This document shows, one piece after another, positions 33,528 to 44,570 of a DNA stretch of 64,000 bases. Source of the DNA: Akebia trifoliata (Eukaryota; Streptophyta; Magnoliopsida; Ranunculales; Lardizabalaceae). The first letter of the stretch is position 1; each line of letters starts with the position of its first letter. The translations under genes and the position numbers were made by a program. The stretch is taken from contig CM030718.1 of the NCBI GenBank assembly GCA_017979445.1, positions 27,089,021 through 27,153,020 on the forward strand, read 5' to 3'. A model generated the notes under the pieces. It saw only the letters and a list, made by a program, of their open reading frames with translations. It was not told the origin of the DNA and did no database searches.

Positions 33528-34001
33528 ACATTAAACATCAAATACCAAATAAGAATGAATAATACAGCATTTTTAGAGTCCCAAATTGTCTGAAACAAAT
33601 CCCCAAAAAAGATTAAAAGAGAAAGAGAAAGATGGGAGAGCTAGCATGGGTAAAAGGAAGAAGTCATTGAAGAGAATGAATGGAGATAAAGAGAAAAAGA
33701 GAGCCAAATATCTCAATTCTTTCATCCATGGCCGACAAGATGTGTTCATGGCCGGCTTCGTTATCATGATTTCATTAGAGTTGGTCAGAAGTTTCCATCT
33801 TCATGTATTGGTGGTATCTCAAGTAGATTTGATAATGAGATCAACACCAAGATCACGCAAAGGTGTTAACTTGGCCACAACCCTTGTTCAAATTTGCTGT
33901 AATTAACTTCTTTTCCATTAAATACAATGTTCAGTATTTTTTAATCATGATTTTCTTAAATTTTCTTAATACCTTAATAAGCTTAAAATGGTAAACTATT
34001 T
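33528..34001. other. Short interval between two CATGG MITEs
   Basis: The 106-codon ORF at 33586-33906 starts with a Lys/Glu-rich low-complexity stretch and has no recognisable domain; it is not called as a gene. Otherwise AT-rich. Confidence 0.3.
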
Positions 34002-34009
34002 GCTTAGAG

Positions 34010-34237
34010 CATGATTTCAAAACTCGTCTAAGACCGAGACATATCGCTCGAGTCATCTCAGTATCAGGCATGAGCAAGATGGACGGACAAGTCAATGTAT
34101 CGGATGAGATTTAAAACCCCACGTTTATTTTTCTCATTGTTGAACGAGACGTCTCAAACATATTGGAAAACTGTCTGAGACGACTCGGCATCAGAAATGG
34201 ACGAGACGGTGATGCGAAATCGAGTTTTAAAACCATG
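34010..34237. mobile_element. MITE with CATGGTTT ends, perfect 8-bp duplication (2)
   Basis: The 228-bp element is in the same orientation as the copy 700 bp upstream: CATGATTTCAAAACTCG to CGAGTTTTAAAACCATG. It is flanked by perfect GCTTAGAG repeats (34002-34009, 34238-34245). The different duplicated target shows an independent insertion. Confidence 0.85.
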
Positions 34238-34245
34238 GCTTAGAG

Positions 34246-35505
34246 TGAGTTAGAATTTTCCCTCTCAATGTGAAACATCGATGTCAATCATGACGTTTCT
34301 GAATTTTTTATTAATTACTAGTTTAGTGCACAACACTTATCCTTCAATACTTAGGAATATAGAATTTGATCTTTTATCTGATCAACTTAACCTTGGGAAA
34401 GTGAGAATCGATCTCATTGTGTTTAGTTCTCTGTTGGAACACCAGATTGGAAAATAACACAATTTATGTCCATTGGTAGTGGGACGTTCATTCTAAACTC
34501 TTTCTTGATTCCGTTCTTGAGGAATATTTTGCATAAGATAGTTTGCAGGAGAATTGTTATGCTGTCAATAATTTGAGTAAAACTAGGATTTTTGTTTTAT
34601 TATGGTACTCTGATGGAAAACTCAGTTTATAATTTGAAATTCCTTTCTTCTTATAGATTAAAATTAAGTAAAGATAGTTCAATCTTGGCTGCGAGAGCGG
34701 GATATTCTGGAAGCTCTGTACATGGTGAAGAAGGATATCTAATGTTACTGTTGTGATTTGTGGAGCCTGATAGTATTGGTCAACAAGGCGGTTCTGTAAA
34801 TCAAGCCACGCCTTCAAGAGGTACTGTAAATCCATTTTTCTAAGGGTAATTTTATAATTTCACTAATATTATGTAAAATCTTAATTAGGTTTCTGGGATA
34901 TTTATATTTCTCGTTTTTGGTGAGATGATGTAATCTGTAACTGCAAGTTTTCCCTTTATAGTGGAATTAGTGTGATCTGTGGACATCTTGAGGGAACCAC
35001 ATAAAATCTCTATGTTTCTTTGTGTGATTGTATCTTGGCTTTATTTTTCGATTCATTTTTCTATTTCGATTGCACTTGTTTTCTTAACGGTTACCATATA
35101 TACCTTCAGATACAATTGTGTTTCTTAACATGATTTTAAATGAACTACAATGTTTAGATTTTTTGTAGCTATAGAAGTTTGAAGGTTGTTTATATGGTAA
35201 AACCTGAAAAGGCAGTGTAGGAGCACTTAAGTTCCATGTAAAGTTTAGATCATATGAGTTCAACATCTAATTTTCGTACTAATCATTGTTCCATGATAAT
35301 CATCATCATCATAATAAGAGCCTTATTCCAAGACTTTGGGGTCTGCAGAACAAATATTCTTTTACGATTTATATCAAATTTTTATAAACGTAAAAATTTC
35401 AGGAGTGTTAAACCTGTCAAAGAAGTTTAATAACTAGTGCTTTTTGTATATTCAGCAGTATTAATCCAAATACTTGCCTTTATCATATATATCTTAAACA
35501 CCAGG
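34246..35505. other. Intergenic; possible degraded LTR
   Basis: 34960-35060 (GTGGAATTAGTGTGATCTGT... then AACCACATAAAATC) resembles the 3' part of plant copia LTRs, but no ends can be paired. The rest is AT-rich and unrecognised. Confidence 0.3.
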
Positions 35506-35587
35506 CTTAGACCCATAGTTCAATTGGTTTGACGCATTGCAAAGCAACTTTGAGGCCGTGGGTCCAACTTACCCATCGAAAAAAAAA
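35506..35587 (+). mobile_element. Short tRNA-headed SINE with poly(A)
   Basis: AGACCCATAGTTCAATTGG (box A) and GTGGGTCCAACTT (box B) are followed by an A-run. Approximate flanking repeats TTAAACACCA / ATAAACCCCA match at 8 of 10 positions. It is the same family as 49651-49741 and the units in TFL1 intron 3. Confidence 0.7.
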
Positions 35588-36479
35588 TTATAAACCCCAT
35601 AGTATGCAATTCTACAGTAAGCAGCAAATCAATAGCTTTATGCATCCTCTAATAAGAAGAGTAAGCTTTTATTTATGATTAGTGCAATCCTCTTTAGTCT
35701 TGTAGGAGTTGAACACCGGCCCTTATTTAAGTTCCAAGTTCTTTAAAAATATAAATCTGAGGCACCACTTTTAATGGATGATATTAAAAGTAGTTAAATT
35801 TTCATTCAAGTATCAGACGTAAGGCTAAGAAAGGAGTGAGTAATTTTTTTTATTATCATGCATAGTTCCTTTCTGGCTCTCTGGTCTTTTTTTCTTTTTC
35901 TTTGTTTTGTTTTGTTTAAGTTTATTTAATGAATGATAAAACACAGGGCGGTGGTTCTGTTGTCATGTTCTAAATAGTTTAGATGGGAAACTTTTCATCC
36001 CCATGTTGATATTTGAGAAGCACCTTAAAATTGCTGGCTCTGTGATCCCCTATGACCCAGACTTATAATACTTTTTATTATAAATCTGGGATAGTAAAAT
36101 AACAAATTATTGTCATGAATTTTAGTCTTTAGTCCGAGGATAACGTGTGTATTTGGACCATTCTTTGTAATCTGTTCTAAATCATCGATATTATTCAAAT
36201 ATTCTCGTCTTTTCGAGCCCAAACACTTTGGCAATTTTTTAGAAAAAAAGACGAACACCTGAGGATCACGCTTGTCAGCTCGAGATACAAGAGATACTCC
36301 ATGGTCGAGATCTGATGTCACTATTGACGACGTAATGTCCTTTTCCTGCTTTGGAAATGAGAAAATCACTTAGGGAGATGGGAGCCCGCACAACCAAGAG
36401 CCGACTGTGCTAATGAACTCCCAACTTTTGACTACAATTAGTATTTCTTTCAAGCTTGAGAATTTAACGTGACCTTCTC
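35588..36479. other. Intergenic
   Basis: The 114-codon minus-strand ORF at 36025-36369 has no recognisable domain and could be retroelement debris. A TTTTGTTTTGTTT run lies at about 35905. No gene is called. Confidence 0.3.
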
Positions 36480-37020
36480 ATAGCTTAGGAGAGTTTATTG
36501 CTCTTGGCCAAAACCAAACATTGGCACTTGGGCACTTAACACTAATGGCTCATTCTTGGACACTCGAGCTGGACTTGGAGCAATCATTTGAGACCATGAA
36601 GGAGTGGTGATTGCTGCTATTGCAGGCTGTGCAAACCCTGTTTCAATCATCTATCACGAAATACAGGCTATCCTTGAAGGTTCAAGTTGTGTATTGCAAA
36701 AGATTGCCTCAACATTCGGGTTCAGGCAGACTCATTAACGACTGTCAATATCCTTAACGACCGATGAAGTACTCCATGGAGTGTTATACACTTAGTCCTT
36801 CTATTAGAAGGCTCCTTCCTAATTTTCACGGGTACACCTTCAACCATGTTTTTGGGGAAGCTAATTGAGTTGGGAGTTATCTTGCATCCTCCCAAGACTT
36901 CATGGAATGTTCTGAAATAGATAGAGGGGATCTCTTTTGTAACCTCGGTTCTATCATTAATTAAGATCATAGGGGTTTTCCTTTCCTGAGGTTGTAGCTG
37001 GTGTAGGTCTGCCTTAATCC
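36480..37020 (+). pseudogene. LINE-type RNase H domain relic
   Basis: Reading plus, 36533-36700 gives LNTNGSFLDTRAGLGAII, then DHEGVVIAAIAG, and then EIQAILEG. These are the DG.S / GG.I.D..G / E..A core of plant RNase H-like (RVT_3) domains found at the end of LINE ORF2 and in RNase H-like genes. A further QADSLTTVNILND segment follows in another frame (about 36726). Stops and frameshifts show decay. An A-rich stretch at 37035-37045 could be a LINE tail. Confidence 0.65.
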
Positions 37021-37798
37021 TGTTGACCTTTTTATAAAAAAAAACTCCCAACTTCTGGGTTGGGATGATTAACGAAATAGACAAAGACAACATGATTATA
37101 ACTTTTGCAAATATGGCACATGTATCCTGTAGGCTGGAAGCCTGACATAAGGATGATCACATAGAAAGATCCAACATAAGGCAATTTGAATGCAGAGTGT
37201 CTCAACATAATTTTATGAGCGCACAACAGTGACATATCAAACCTTACCCCACCAGAACAAGGCTTATGTTGAGGTGTTGGCTAGTCGAGTGCCTAGCCTC
37301 ACACCTACATTGGATGCAAGAGAAACATTGTAATTTTTTTGGCTTTTGAGCATAGTGAATTCGGTGTGACTGATTTGTCCCTGATATAAGATTATTCACG
37401 TAAATTCGTGTTGTGGTTGATTTTTCTTTCTTGTTCATTCTCTTCAATTGTTTTTCTGTCTCAATGTTTACTATTAGTGATTAACATTTTTTGGCGTAAT
37501 AGAAGTGACGAAAATTATAAATACTTTAGTCATTCTTGAATAATATTTATGTTATTTTTGATCATCAACTTTATCTGCAAAACCTAAAATAATTAACTAT
37601 TATTTGTTACATAGGTCTGAAGTTTTAGGATATTGTTTTCTCATAAATATGTTCTTAATACTTGGATTAACACATTGCACTATTGCAGTGGCTTTTTTCC
37701 CAACTCTGACAATAATCAAAGTTATAGCTAGTTTTAAACAGTAGGCATCTTGGTAGGAAAGTTGGTGGGCTCATTGTACATTAGGTCAGAGTAGCTGC
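37021..37798. other. Intergenic
   Basis: Short minus-strand ORFs (37032, 37244) have no similarity I recognise. The sequence is AT-rich. Confidence 0.3.
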
Positions 37799-38232
37799 TA
37801 GAGCTGTCAATGGGTAATGTTTTGGCCTGATTCGACCCGTTATGGATGGGGATCAGGATCGGGCTTGGTTTTAGTTATTAAGTTCATTTAACTGTCGGGT
37901 CGGGTTAAGCCCATTTAATAATAGGGCTGGATTGCGATTTTGAAGGTAGGCCCGATGGGTGGCCTGGCCCGCTACATTATATTAAATAAATTATATAATA
38001 GTTTTATTATAAATTAATAATGATCCCCTTACATTCGCAGTGTCTTTGGAAATGGGTTTGGTCCAGCCCATAAATGATCCCAATGTAGGTGGAAGTGGAT
38101 TGGATTTGGACTAAGGTTTTATTTGTTAAGCCCTACACAATATTTAGATGGGTTGGGTAAGGGCCTAATTTTTAACCTAGAAAAGCCCGGCCCATTTAAA
38201 ATCGGGTCCAGCCCGATCCATTGACAGCCCTT
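37799..38232. mobile_element. hAT-type MITE, TAGAGCTGTCAATGGG ends
   Basis: The 434-bp element starts TAGAGCTGTCAATGGG and ends CCATTGACAGCCCTT. Flanking octamers are GTAGCTGC and GCAGCTGG (6 of 8 match). Repeated GGCCCG/CGGGCC and GGGTCGGG motifs lie within. It is grouped with the TAGGG-ended elements. Confidence 0.65.
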
Positions 38233-39786
38233 GCAGCTGGTGATCTTGGGATCCAATCTAAAAAGCCTATTTTCAATTTCTTGACTATAAACTACATCCC
38301 ATACTCATTCATGCAGACCCTTTCGAATTATTGGACTTGTTTGATTCAAAATACATAGACGAGTAAAATACAAACACACAAATCTTAAAGATGATCGAAG
38401 GGACTGTAAAGAGACTGATATTTGATCTGCTTTTCCTAGCCCAACATAAATCAAGGATCGGAACTTAGTGTCAACTACTTTAGCCCATTGAGCTTGACTA
38501 CATGAACAACTCATCATTCCATAATCTTGTATCATTTACTTTGTCCTACCATAGTATAAGTGTCTTGAAACTCTTATAGTGAGATTTCTATGTCAATTGA
38601 CACTTCGAAGCTCATTTCGCCATCTGTACCATCGAGAACTATAATTGCACTGGTGCTGCATATGGATTGGTTTCTCAAAAGCCACTCATAGACCTTTCAT
38701 GATGGCATGCTCCCAAGTTGAGGATTGGAGTGTTTGCAAAGTAATTCCTTTTTCGTTGGGTGTTGCTCTTCCATGATCATTGTTTTATGGGTTGGTTTTT
38801 GGACTTGTTTGAAGGTTTCTACAACTTACTAAACCATGAAAAACTAAGGGTGAGGTTTGGTTGATATTTGGGGTAATATAGACATCTCCAGTTGATTATC
38901 AAAGAAATTAAGTTGAAAACAGCCCTTTTAATTGTTTGGAATTAGACTCGTATTGGGAGAAACCAATAGGACATTAGACTTCTTGACCACATGATGTATC
39001 ATTTACTTAATTTTTTTAGTGAACTTAAATTTGTGCTACATTTGGAGTGACTTGGGCGTCACCTAACGATTGGAGAACTTGGATTGGGTTAATCTTAAAG
39101 TTTCAATGCGAATCATGAGGCACTTTGCAGATTTTCGCTACTACATACGCCTAAAGCAAAGATTCCTAACTTACAATTACCAAGGGTATTTTCTATCAAC
39201 TCAGGATTTAAACTGATTTTTATGCCCCTTTGTGCGGCTAAATGAATTACACCAAAAAATAGAAGTGTCAACGAGTTGGATTTGCCAAAATTTGCTTTGT
39301 CAAACAGCGATATCCAAATAATATGGTACTGATCCATAGGCCCAACTTGCATATGGCCAAGCGTGAGGTCCCTCGTTAAAATTTGTTCATGATCTTGATA
39401 AGAAGGAAGATCTAGGAGTTGAACAATGCTTGTGGGTCTCAGTCTATTTCATTTTTCTTGTCTCATCAAAGATTTTTGACCATCTTTCATGTAGAAAATT
39501 GGTGTGAGAATCGACGATATATAATGATATAAAAAATGCAAATTAAAATAAAAAGAGAACACGATGCAAACTTTATGTGATCCGGGAAGATTGTCTTCGT
39601 CCACACATGTGATCCTTTCAATTTTCCATTAATTTTCGCCTGGTATATTGTCCATTCTGACCATATAATACCACCAACATAATACAAGGCACAAATATAA
39701 TCTGTCTCTCTCTCCTAGATTGCTGGACTCCACTTTAGTGAAATGAGCATGAAATTTATTATTGTTATTGTGATTAATTTGGTAGG
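38233..39786. other. Intergenic
   Basis: No gene was recognised. 39580-39700 (minus strand) has LTR-like phrases, but ends cannot be matched. Confidence 0.3.
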
Positions 39787-39789
39787 GAA

Positions 39790-40052
39790 CACAACATGAA
39801 AAAAACTTATATTTGACAGCCTAAGGCCATCGAATTTCATAAAATTTGATGGATCTATGCGTTAAAACTTTTTTGTGATGGACTAAAACTGTGGAATTAA
39901 TGAAGGATGGAAGAAATTTGATGACTCTAAGCCGTCGAACTGGAGATCTTCAAAAATTTCAACGGCCATAGGCCATCAAAATTGGCTTTCTAAAATTTAT
40001 GGGCTTTAGTCTGTCAAATTTTCTTGTCAAAAATTTCAATTTACACATAGTG
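39790..40052. mobile_element. CACTA-type (En/Spm) MITE with 3-bp duplication
   Basis: The left end is CACAACATGAAAAAAACTT (a degraded CACTACAAGAAAA). The right end, inverted, is CACTATGTGTAAATTGAAAT. It is flanked by GAA on both sides (39787-39789, 40053-40055), the 3-bp duplication of CACTA elements. The interior repeats a palindromic GGCCTAAGGCCATCGAATTT-like motif at least four times, in the manner of CACTA subterminal arrays. 263 bp, no ORF. Confidence 0.75.
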
Positions 40053-40055
40053 GAA

Positions 40056-40586
40056 GAAGGTGAAGAACCCATGTTAGTAGATCTAAATGGATCAAAATTT
40101 GACCTGATCTAATAACACGGGAAATGGATTGAGGATTTTGAATTGGATTAAAAATCTAATATGATCAGATACCTTGTTGGAATGATTCTTAATCCCTGAC
40201 CCGTTTGGACCCCCAAACCGATAATATAAAAAAATAAATAAAATAAAAAATAATAATAATAAATTTAAAGATCCCCACCATGATCTATTCCGTTTAAGTT
40301 TTCTTTTCTTGGCAATGGCGTGGTACTTGTCAAAGAGCCTCCCATATTGAAGTCAAATCCATCTTTTAAAAAGAGAGAATCCGAGGTGTTGTCTATGCAA
40401 ACCTATTACAATTAATGTTGATCAAGCCAACTCTAGCTGATCGCTTTTCGAGTTTCTCATTCTGTGAGCTTTTGGTTTATCCTTACTAATTAGACCTAAA
40501 GTAAACTTGATTAATGGTTTTAATTGGATTTGAGTAATTTTATGAAGGACTTCTATGCACTAAGCTATCAAAGCATTATCAACACA
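40056..40586. other. Intergenic
   Basis: Contains an A/T-rich AATAAATAAAATAAA tract at about 40230-40265 and remnants of GATCWRAT-type phrases. No gene seen. Confidence 0.3.
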
Positions 40587-40767
40587 CCCCGAGGGATTGA
40601 CTTAGTGGTAAAACTTACGATAAGGATTTGCTCCCTCTAGTCATGTGTTGGAAATTGGGTGACCTCCTAAACTACTCTCTTTGGGTCTCTCTACAACTTG
40701 TAGCCATAAAGACTAGTCTCATCCCATAAGGGTGTGGAAAAACTGTACCTTATAAAAATAAATAAAT
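40587..40767 (+). mobile_element. tRNA-derived SINE with A-rich tail
   Basis: CCGAGGGATTGACTTAGTGG (box A type) and TTGGAAATTGGGTGACC open the element. CTAGTCTCATCCC near 40710-40722 resembles the phrase CTAGTCTCACCC in the SINE at 21420-21650, confirming the same family. It ends in TATAAAAATAAATAAAT. Target duplications are not clear. Confidence 0.65.
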
Positions 40768-41269
40768 ACCCACACCACACCCTAATATGGACACATGGCC
40801 ATCTCAGATAGACGTCATCCATTGAACTTCATAAAAGCCACATGGTGATCTTACATTATATAATTAGGCAAGAGTGGACGAGATACGGATACCCATTATG
40901 AAAAATTATATAAAGCAGACAAACAAGGGCAAAGATATGTGATTTTGGTTATCAAAACTTTTGCTACTTTGTCAAAATCAACATTGACTTGATATCCATA
41001 TTGTAATTGTAGATAATATGGTGATTCAACCCACACAAGACATGGGAGAAATTGAAGGTAAGAGAGTTATGATTAAAAAAAGAAAAGAAAGACAAGCCCA
41101 CAATTTGAATCTTTAATTTTTTCACTGTAATTTCATTCACAAAATAAATAAATAAAAACTCAAATCCAATGGACATAAAAGATTAATCGAGCTGATCTTT
41201 TAACTTTAAGGGTGGGTCAAAAGTTTGTATGGTCAGTGGTAAACTGGTAATAGATACATGTAATCAAAT

Positions 41270-41645
41270 ATAATAACTTGTTGTGCGAAAGCATGCAACA
41301 AATAAGACGAACAATGAGCAAAACAAAAAATATAATACACGATTTACGTGGTTTAACAAGATGCCTACGTTGACGGACAATGATAATCAATCCACTATCT
41401 TCAACGAGATTTTACAAAGTTTGTCAGAAACCCTAATCCCATGTTACACCCCTTTTCACTCTTTCCCTAGTGGCTCTCTCTTACAAATTAAGAATCTAAA
41501 AATACCATTTATATACTTAGGGTTACAAAGAATAGAAAATGGGTAGGATCAAAACCCAAACCAAATGGGAAAACCCCGCACATTACCAATTAATTGGGTC
41601 AAACGGATCATCAAGAAACCATATTGAATTCATGACAATTCTCCA
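41270..41645 (-). mobile_element. Probable copia-type LTR fragment
   Basis: On the minus strand this reads GAGAATTGTCATGAATTC, then a TATATAAATGG box with downstream GTTTCTGAC..., then AACCACGTAAATCGTG and a T-rich end. This layout is commonly seen in plant copia LTRs. No partner LTR, primer site or target duplication was found, so it may be a truncated solo LTR. Confidence 0.4.
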
Positions 41646-41707
41646 ACATAACTTTCCTCTCATTTTTATCTACAAATTAAGATTCTCCCCCCTACTCTTA
41701 ATTAAGA

Positions 41708-42632
41708 GAGTTGCCATTACCACCCTAATTTTTTTACTTCATGCCCACCAATTTCTTAAATTATTTCATCACACCCCAATTAAAGATTAAAACATAATCT
41801 TTAAACATTACACAGATTTGGCTCAAATTATTATTTCATTATTACAAAACATTATAATACTAGCTCAAACAAGTTCAATATTTGTTTACAATTATGATTA
41901 AGATGATATAAAATCCTAAACCCCCAAAGTATCGGCACTCCGACTTTTATTTATGGGATTTTCCCCAAAACTTGTACAATTTATGTCCAAATTTCAGTTT
42001 CGGTATACTATTAAAACATGCATTTCGAGTGAATTCATCACTTTTGTAATTAATAAATTTGTAGATATTAAAAGTGAAAAATTCACGAGTTCGTTGGTTA
42101 TAAAAATGACGAACACATATTTTGAAAATTAAAATGAACAGTGTACCGAACTCCAATTCACCCTTTACACAATCATTCACTTGTAGGGCTGTCAATTGAG
42201 CTTGTCAGCCCACTAGTCCCACCCGGCCCACCTGACAAAACAATGGCTAGGGCCTTCATATTGTACCTGCAAAGATAAGGCCGAGCTAAATAATTTTTAG
42301 CCCATTACATCCGGGTTGGACTTGGGCTTCAAGGATGTATAAAAAAAGTGTTTCAAAAACACAAAATTTTTATTAAAAATATTAAATTTTAGTCATTCGA
42401 TTTGACTCGAATCCGGCTCGAGTCAAGCCCGAGCCCATTAAGACCTGGTTAGGGCTTAGTAGACTTAGGATCAATACTATTATAGGACTAGTCTAGGTAG
42501 AATCCGCCTCTTAAAGGACGGGTTAGGGCTCAATCAATCCCATCCGAACCCGTCCATTGACACCCCTAGTCACTTGTTTTTTAATAAGGGTGCAAGTAAA
42601 AGTTGGGGTGCTAATAGCATCTCTCTACGGAG
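41708..42632. mobile_element. TIR element, CACCCCAACTTTTACTT family, member 2 (split by a hAT MITE)
   Basis: The left end is AGAGAGTTGCCATTACCACC and the right end, inverted, is AGAGAGATGCTATTAGCACC followed by CCAACTTTTACTTGC. The interior (41940-42140) matches 17480-17690 of member 1. A hAT-type MITE at 42184-42568 splits it; removal leaves about 540 bp. No clear target duplication. Confidence 0.65.
42184..42568. mobile_element. hAT-type MITE nested in a TIR element
   Basis: The 385-bp element runs from TAGGGCTGTCAATTGAGC to CCATTGACACCCCTA. It is flanked by TTCACTTG (42176-42183) and GTCACTTG (42569-42576), matching at 7 of 8. The host element resumes at once on both sides, so this insertion is the younger one. 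Confidence 0.8.
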
Positions 42633-43489
42633 TTAATAGTTATCCATTTTTATTTTTGATATTTAATTATTTATTCTGTTTCCGTACTTTTTACATCTCC
42701 ACTTCACGTAGCCCACAGAGAGAGAAGTCTGAATCAGCAATGGTTGGGAGTTGGGACAGTGAAAGGTGGCAGCCTTTCAAACTGGAACCAAGGGAAAGTA
42801 TTCATGGAACTTTACCATTAAAGGGCATATCAACATGAACTGTTGTAGAGAGACACACAGTGGAACATGAAACCCTAGGGCCTAGTGTGAGAAAGCTAGA
42901 GAACCTTAAGAGAGAGAGAGTGGACATGAAACCCTACGGGGGAGAGAGTTGTAGAGAGAGAGAGACTCCCATCGCATGCTTCACTTCACTGTCCCCTATC
43001 TGTCAATAAATGAAACACAAGTCAGTTTCACATACGGACAGCTCCACGTTTCAATCCCGCAGCTGCGGGTTGTTCAATGTAACTCTAGCACGACTCTTGT
43101 TCTATACATCAATCCGCCGTTGTCCATTTCTCAATGGCTTGTCATTTTAACTGTTGGACATTTCTATGACTCTGACTTGTCTTTCTATGCATCGTAGGTC
43201 AAGACAAAATTACCTTGACATGAATGTTACACATGCAAAGGTTTAAATAAAAAAACAAAAAACAAAACAGAAGTAATGGAGAAAAAAAATAAGATTCGAA
43301 GGAAACAAATATTTACTTAATTCACTCAAAATCGAGGTATATCCATGGATTCATAGATTATATTATAATGAAAAAACTCTTACATATCATATTTTCTCAC
43401 TGAATAAAGAAATATGTATTTATATACATTGAGAGAGAAAGAATTCAAATCTTATGCACATAGGGTGGAGGATTACAAATTATTTTTCT
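42633..43489. other. Intergenic with GA-rich repeats
   Basis: 42840-42970 holds two diverged copies of ATGAAACCCTA next to GAGAGAGAGT and GTTGTAGAGAGA phrases, a short local duplication. ORFs at 42557 and 42976 have no recognised similarity. No gene is called. Confidence 0.3.
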
Positions 43490-44570
43490 AAAAAAATCTA
43501 TTAAACCCCTAAGCTTATCAAACCCCTAGGCCTATCACATCCCTATACCAATCCAATTCCTAAAAAATGCCTCAACATAACCTAATTCCAACCAAAGCCT
43601 CAATCCTAATCTAACCTTAAACCCAAGCCAATTTCAATACAACTTAACTTAAATCACTAACTAATCATAAGCCCAACATATAAAAGTCTACTTTAAATCA
43701 AACCTTTACTCAAGCTCAAAATTATATTCACAATCATAACCTTAAACAATCAACACCAAAAACCCATAATCGTAAAAAAATTGACACTTGTCACCACTGC
43801 AATCCACCTCCCACAATCAATATGCCTACCCAATCACCTCCCTCAAAAGTTGCACAACTCATATCTCAACCTACACCACTTGTCATCACCAACCTCCATC
43901 ATTTTCTCTAAACTTTCATCACAAGTCATCCTCACATCCCTTCTCCTTAATTTCTTTACCTAACTTATTAAAAAACTATACATTTCTATCACCTTTGGGA
44001 TACATGTTACAACATCATTTACTCTCCCAAATCAAATTACCTAATCTCTTACATAAGTCATTTTTTTAGTCAAATACCCATCCCTCTCAACGTCAACTAA
44101 TATTCAACCTAGGCATGGGTCGTTACTCAACGCAATTGGATTTTATCCATGGATTTGAGTCAAAAGCAACCTATTTACACATTTTTTCACATTTACCCCT
44201 CTACTAACCTCATAATTCCTTCACTTCATTCACAAACTCTATGCCATTTTCCATTATTTCTTACTTTCACCCCATTCTCACAAATTCTACTTATGCTTGA
44301 ATTCCCTCTCTTAAGTCTTACTACTCTTATCTCTCCCAACTCTCAAATGACTCATCTCTCTCAAATCCACTAAGGCCCTCAATTCACAATCTCAACTCAC
44401 AATACATTTCAAACCCACTAAAGTCTCTCAACTCACAACCTCTACCTTACAATTCTTAACCTAAAAATCCATCAACCTCAAACCTTCATACTACAAGCAC
44501 TTCAACTCTTAATTTCTATACACCAAAGTTCCAAATCAAGAGAGACTTTAGAAGACCAAGAAATGAGCTT
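43490..44570. other. G-depleted, C-rich tract of about 1 kb
   Basis: By hand count, 43561-44520 contains about 44 G in 960 bases on the plus strand (near 5%), with C several times more frequent. Neighbouring regions are not so skewed. Open frames here (43781, 43788, 44149) are long only because G-poor sequence rarely forms TAG or TGA; they are Ser/Leu/Pro/His-rich without a domain. The block at 44101-44160 has normal G. Origin unknown; a satellite- or retroelement-derived strand-biased sequence is possible. Confidence 0.6.

Noticed and set aside
36025..36369. 114-codon minus-strand ORF
   Set aside because: No recognisable domain; probably debris near the LINE RNase H relic.
43781..44373. Ser/Leu/His-rich ORFs of 60-93 codons
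   Set aside because: G depletion of the plus strand removes TAG and TGA stops; the composition alone explains the open frames.
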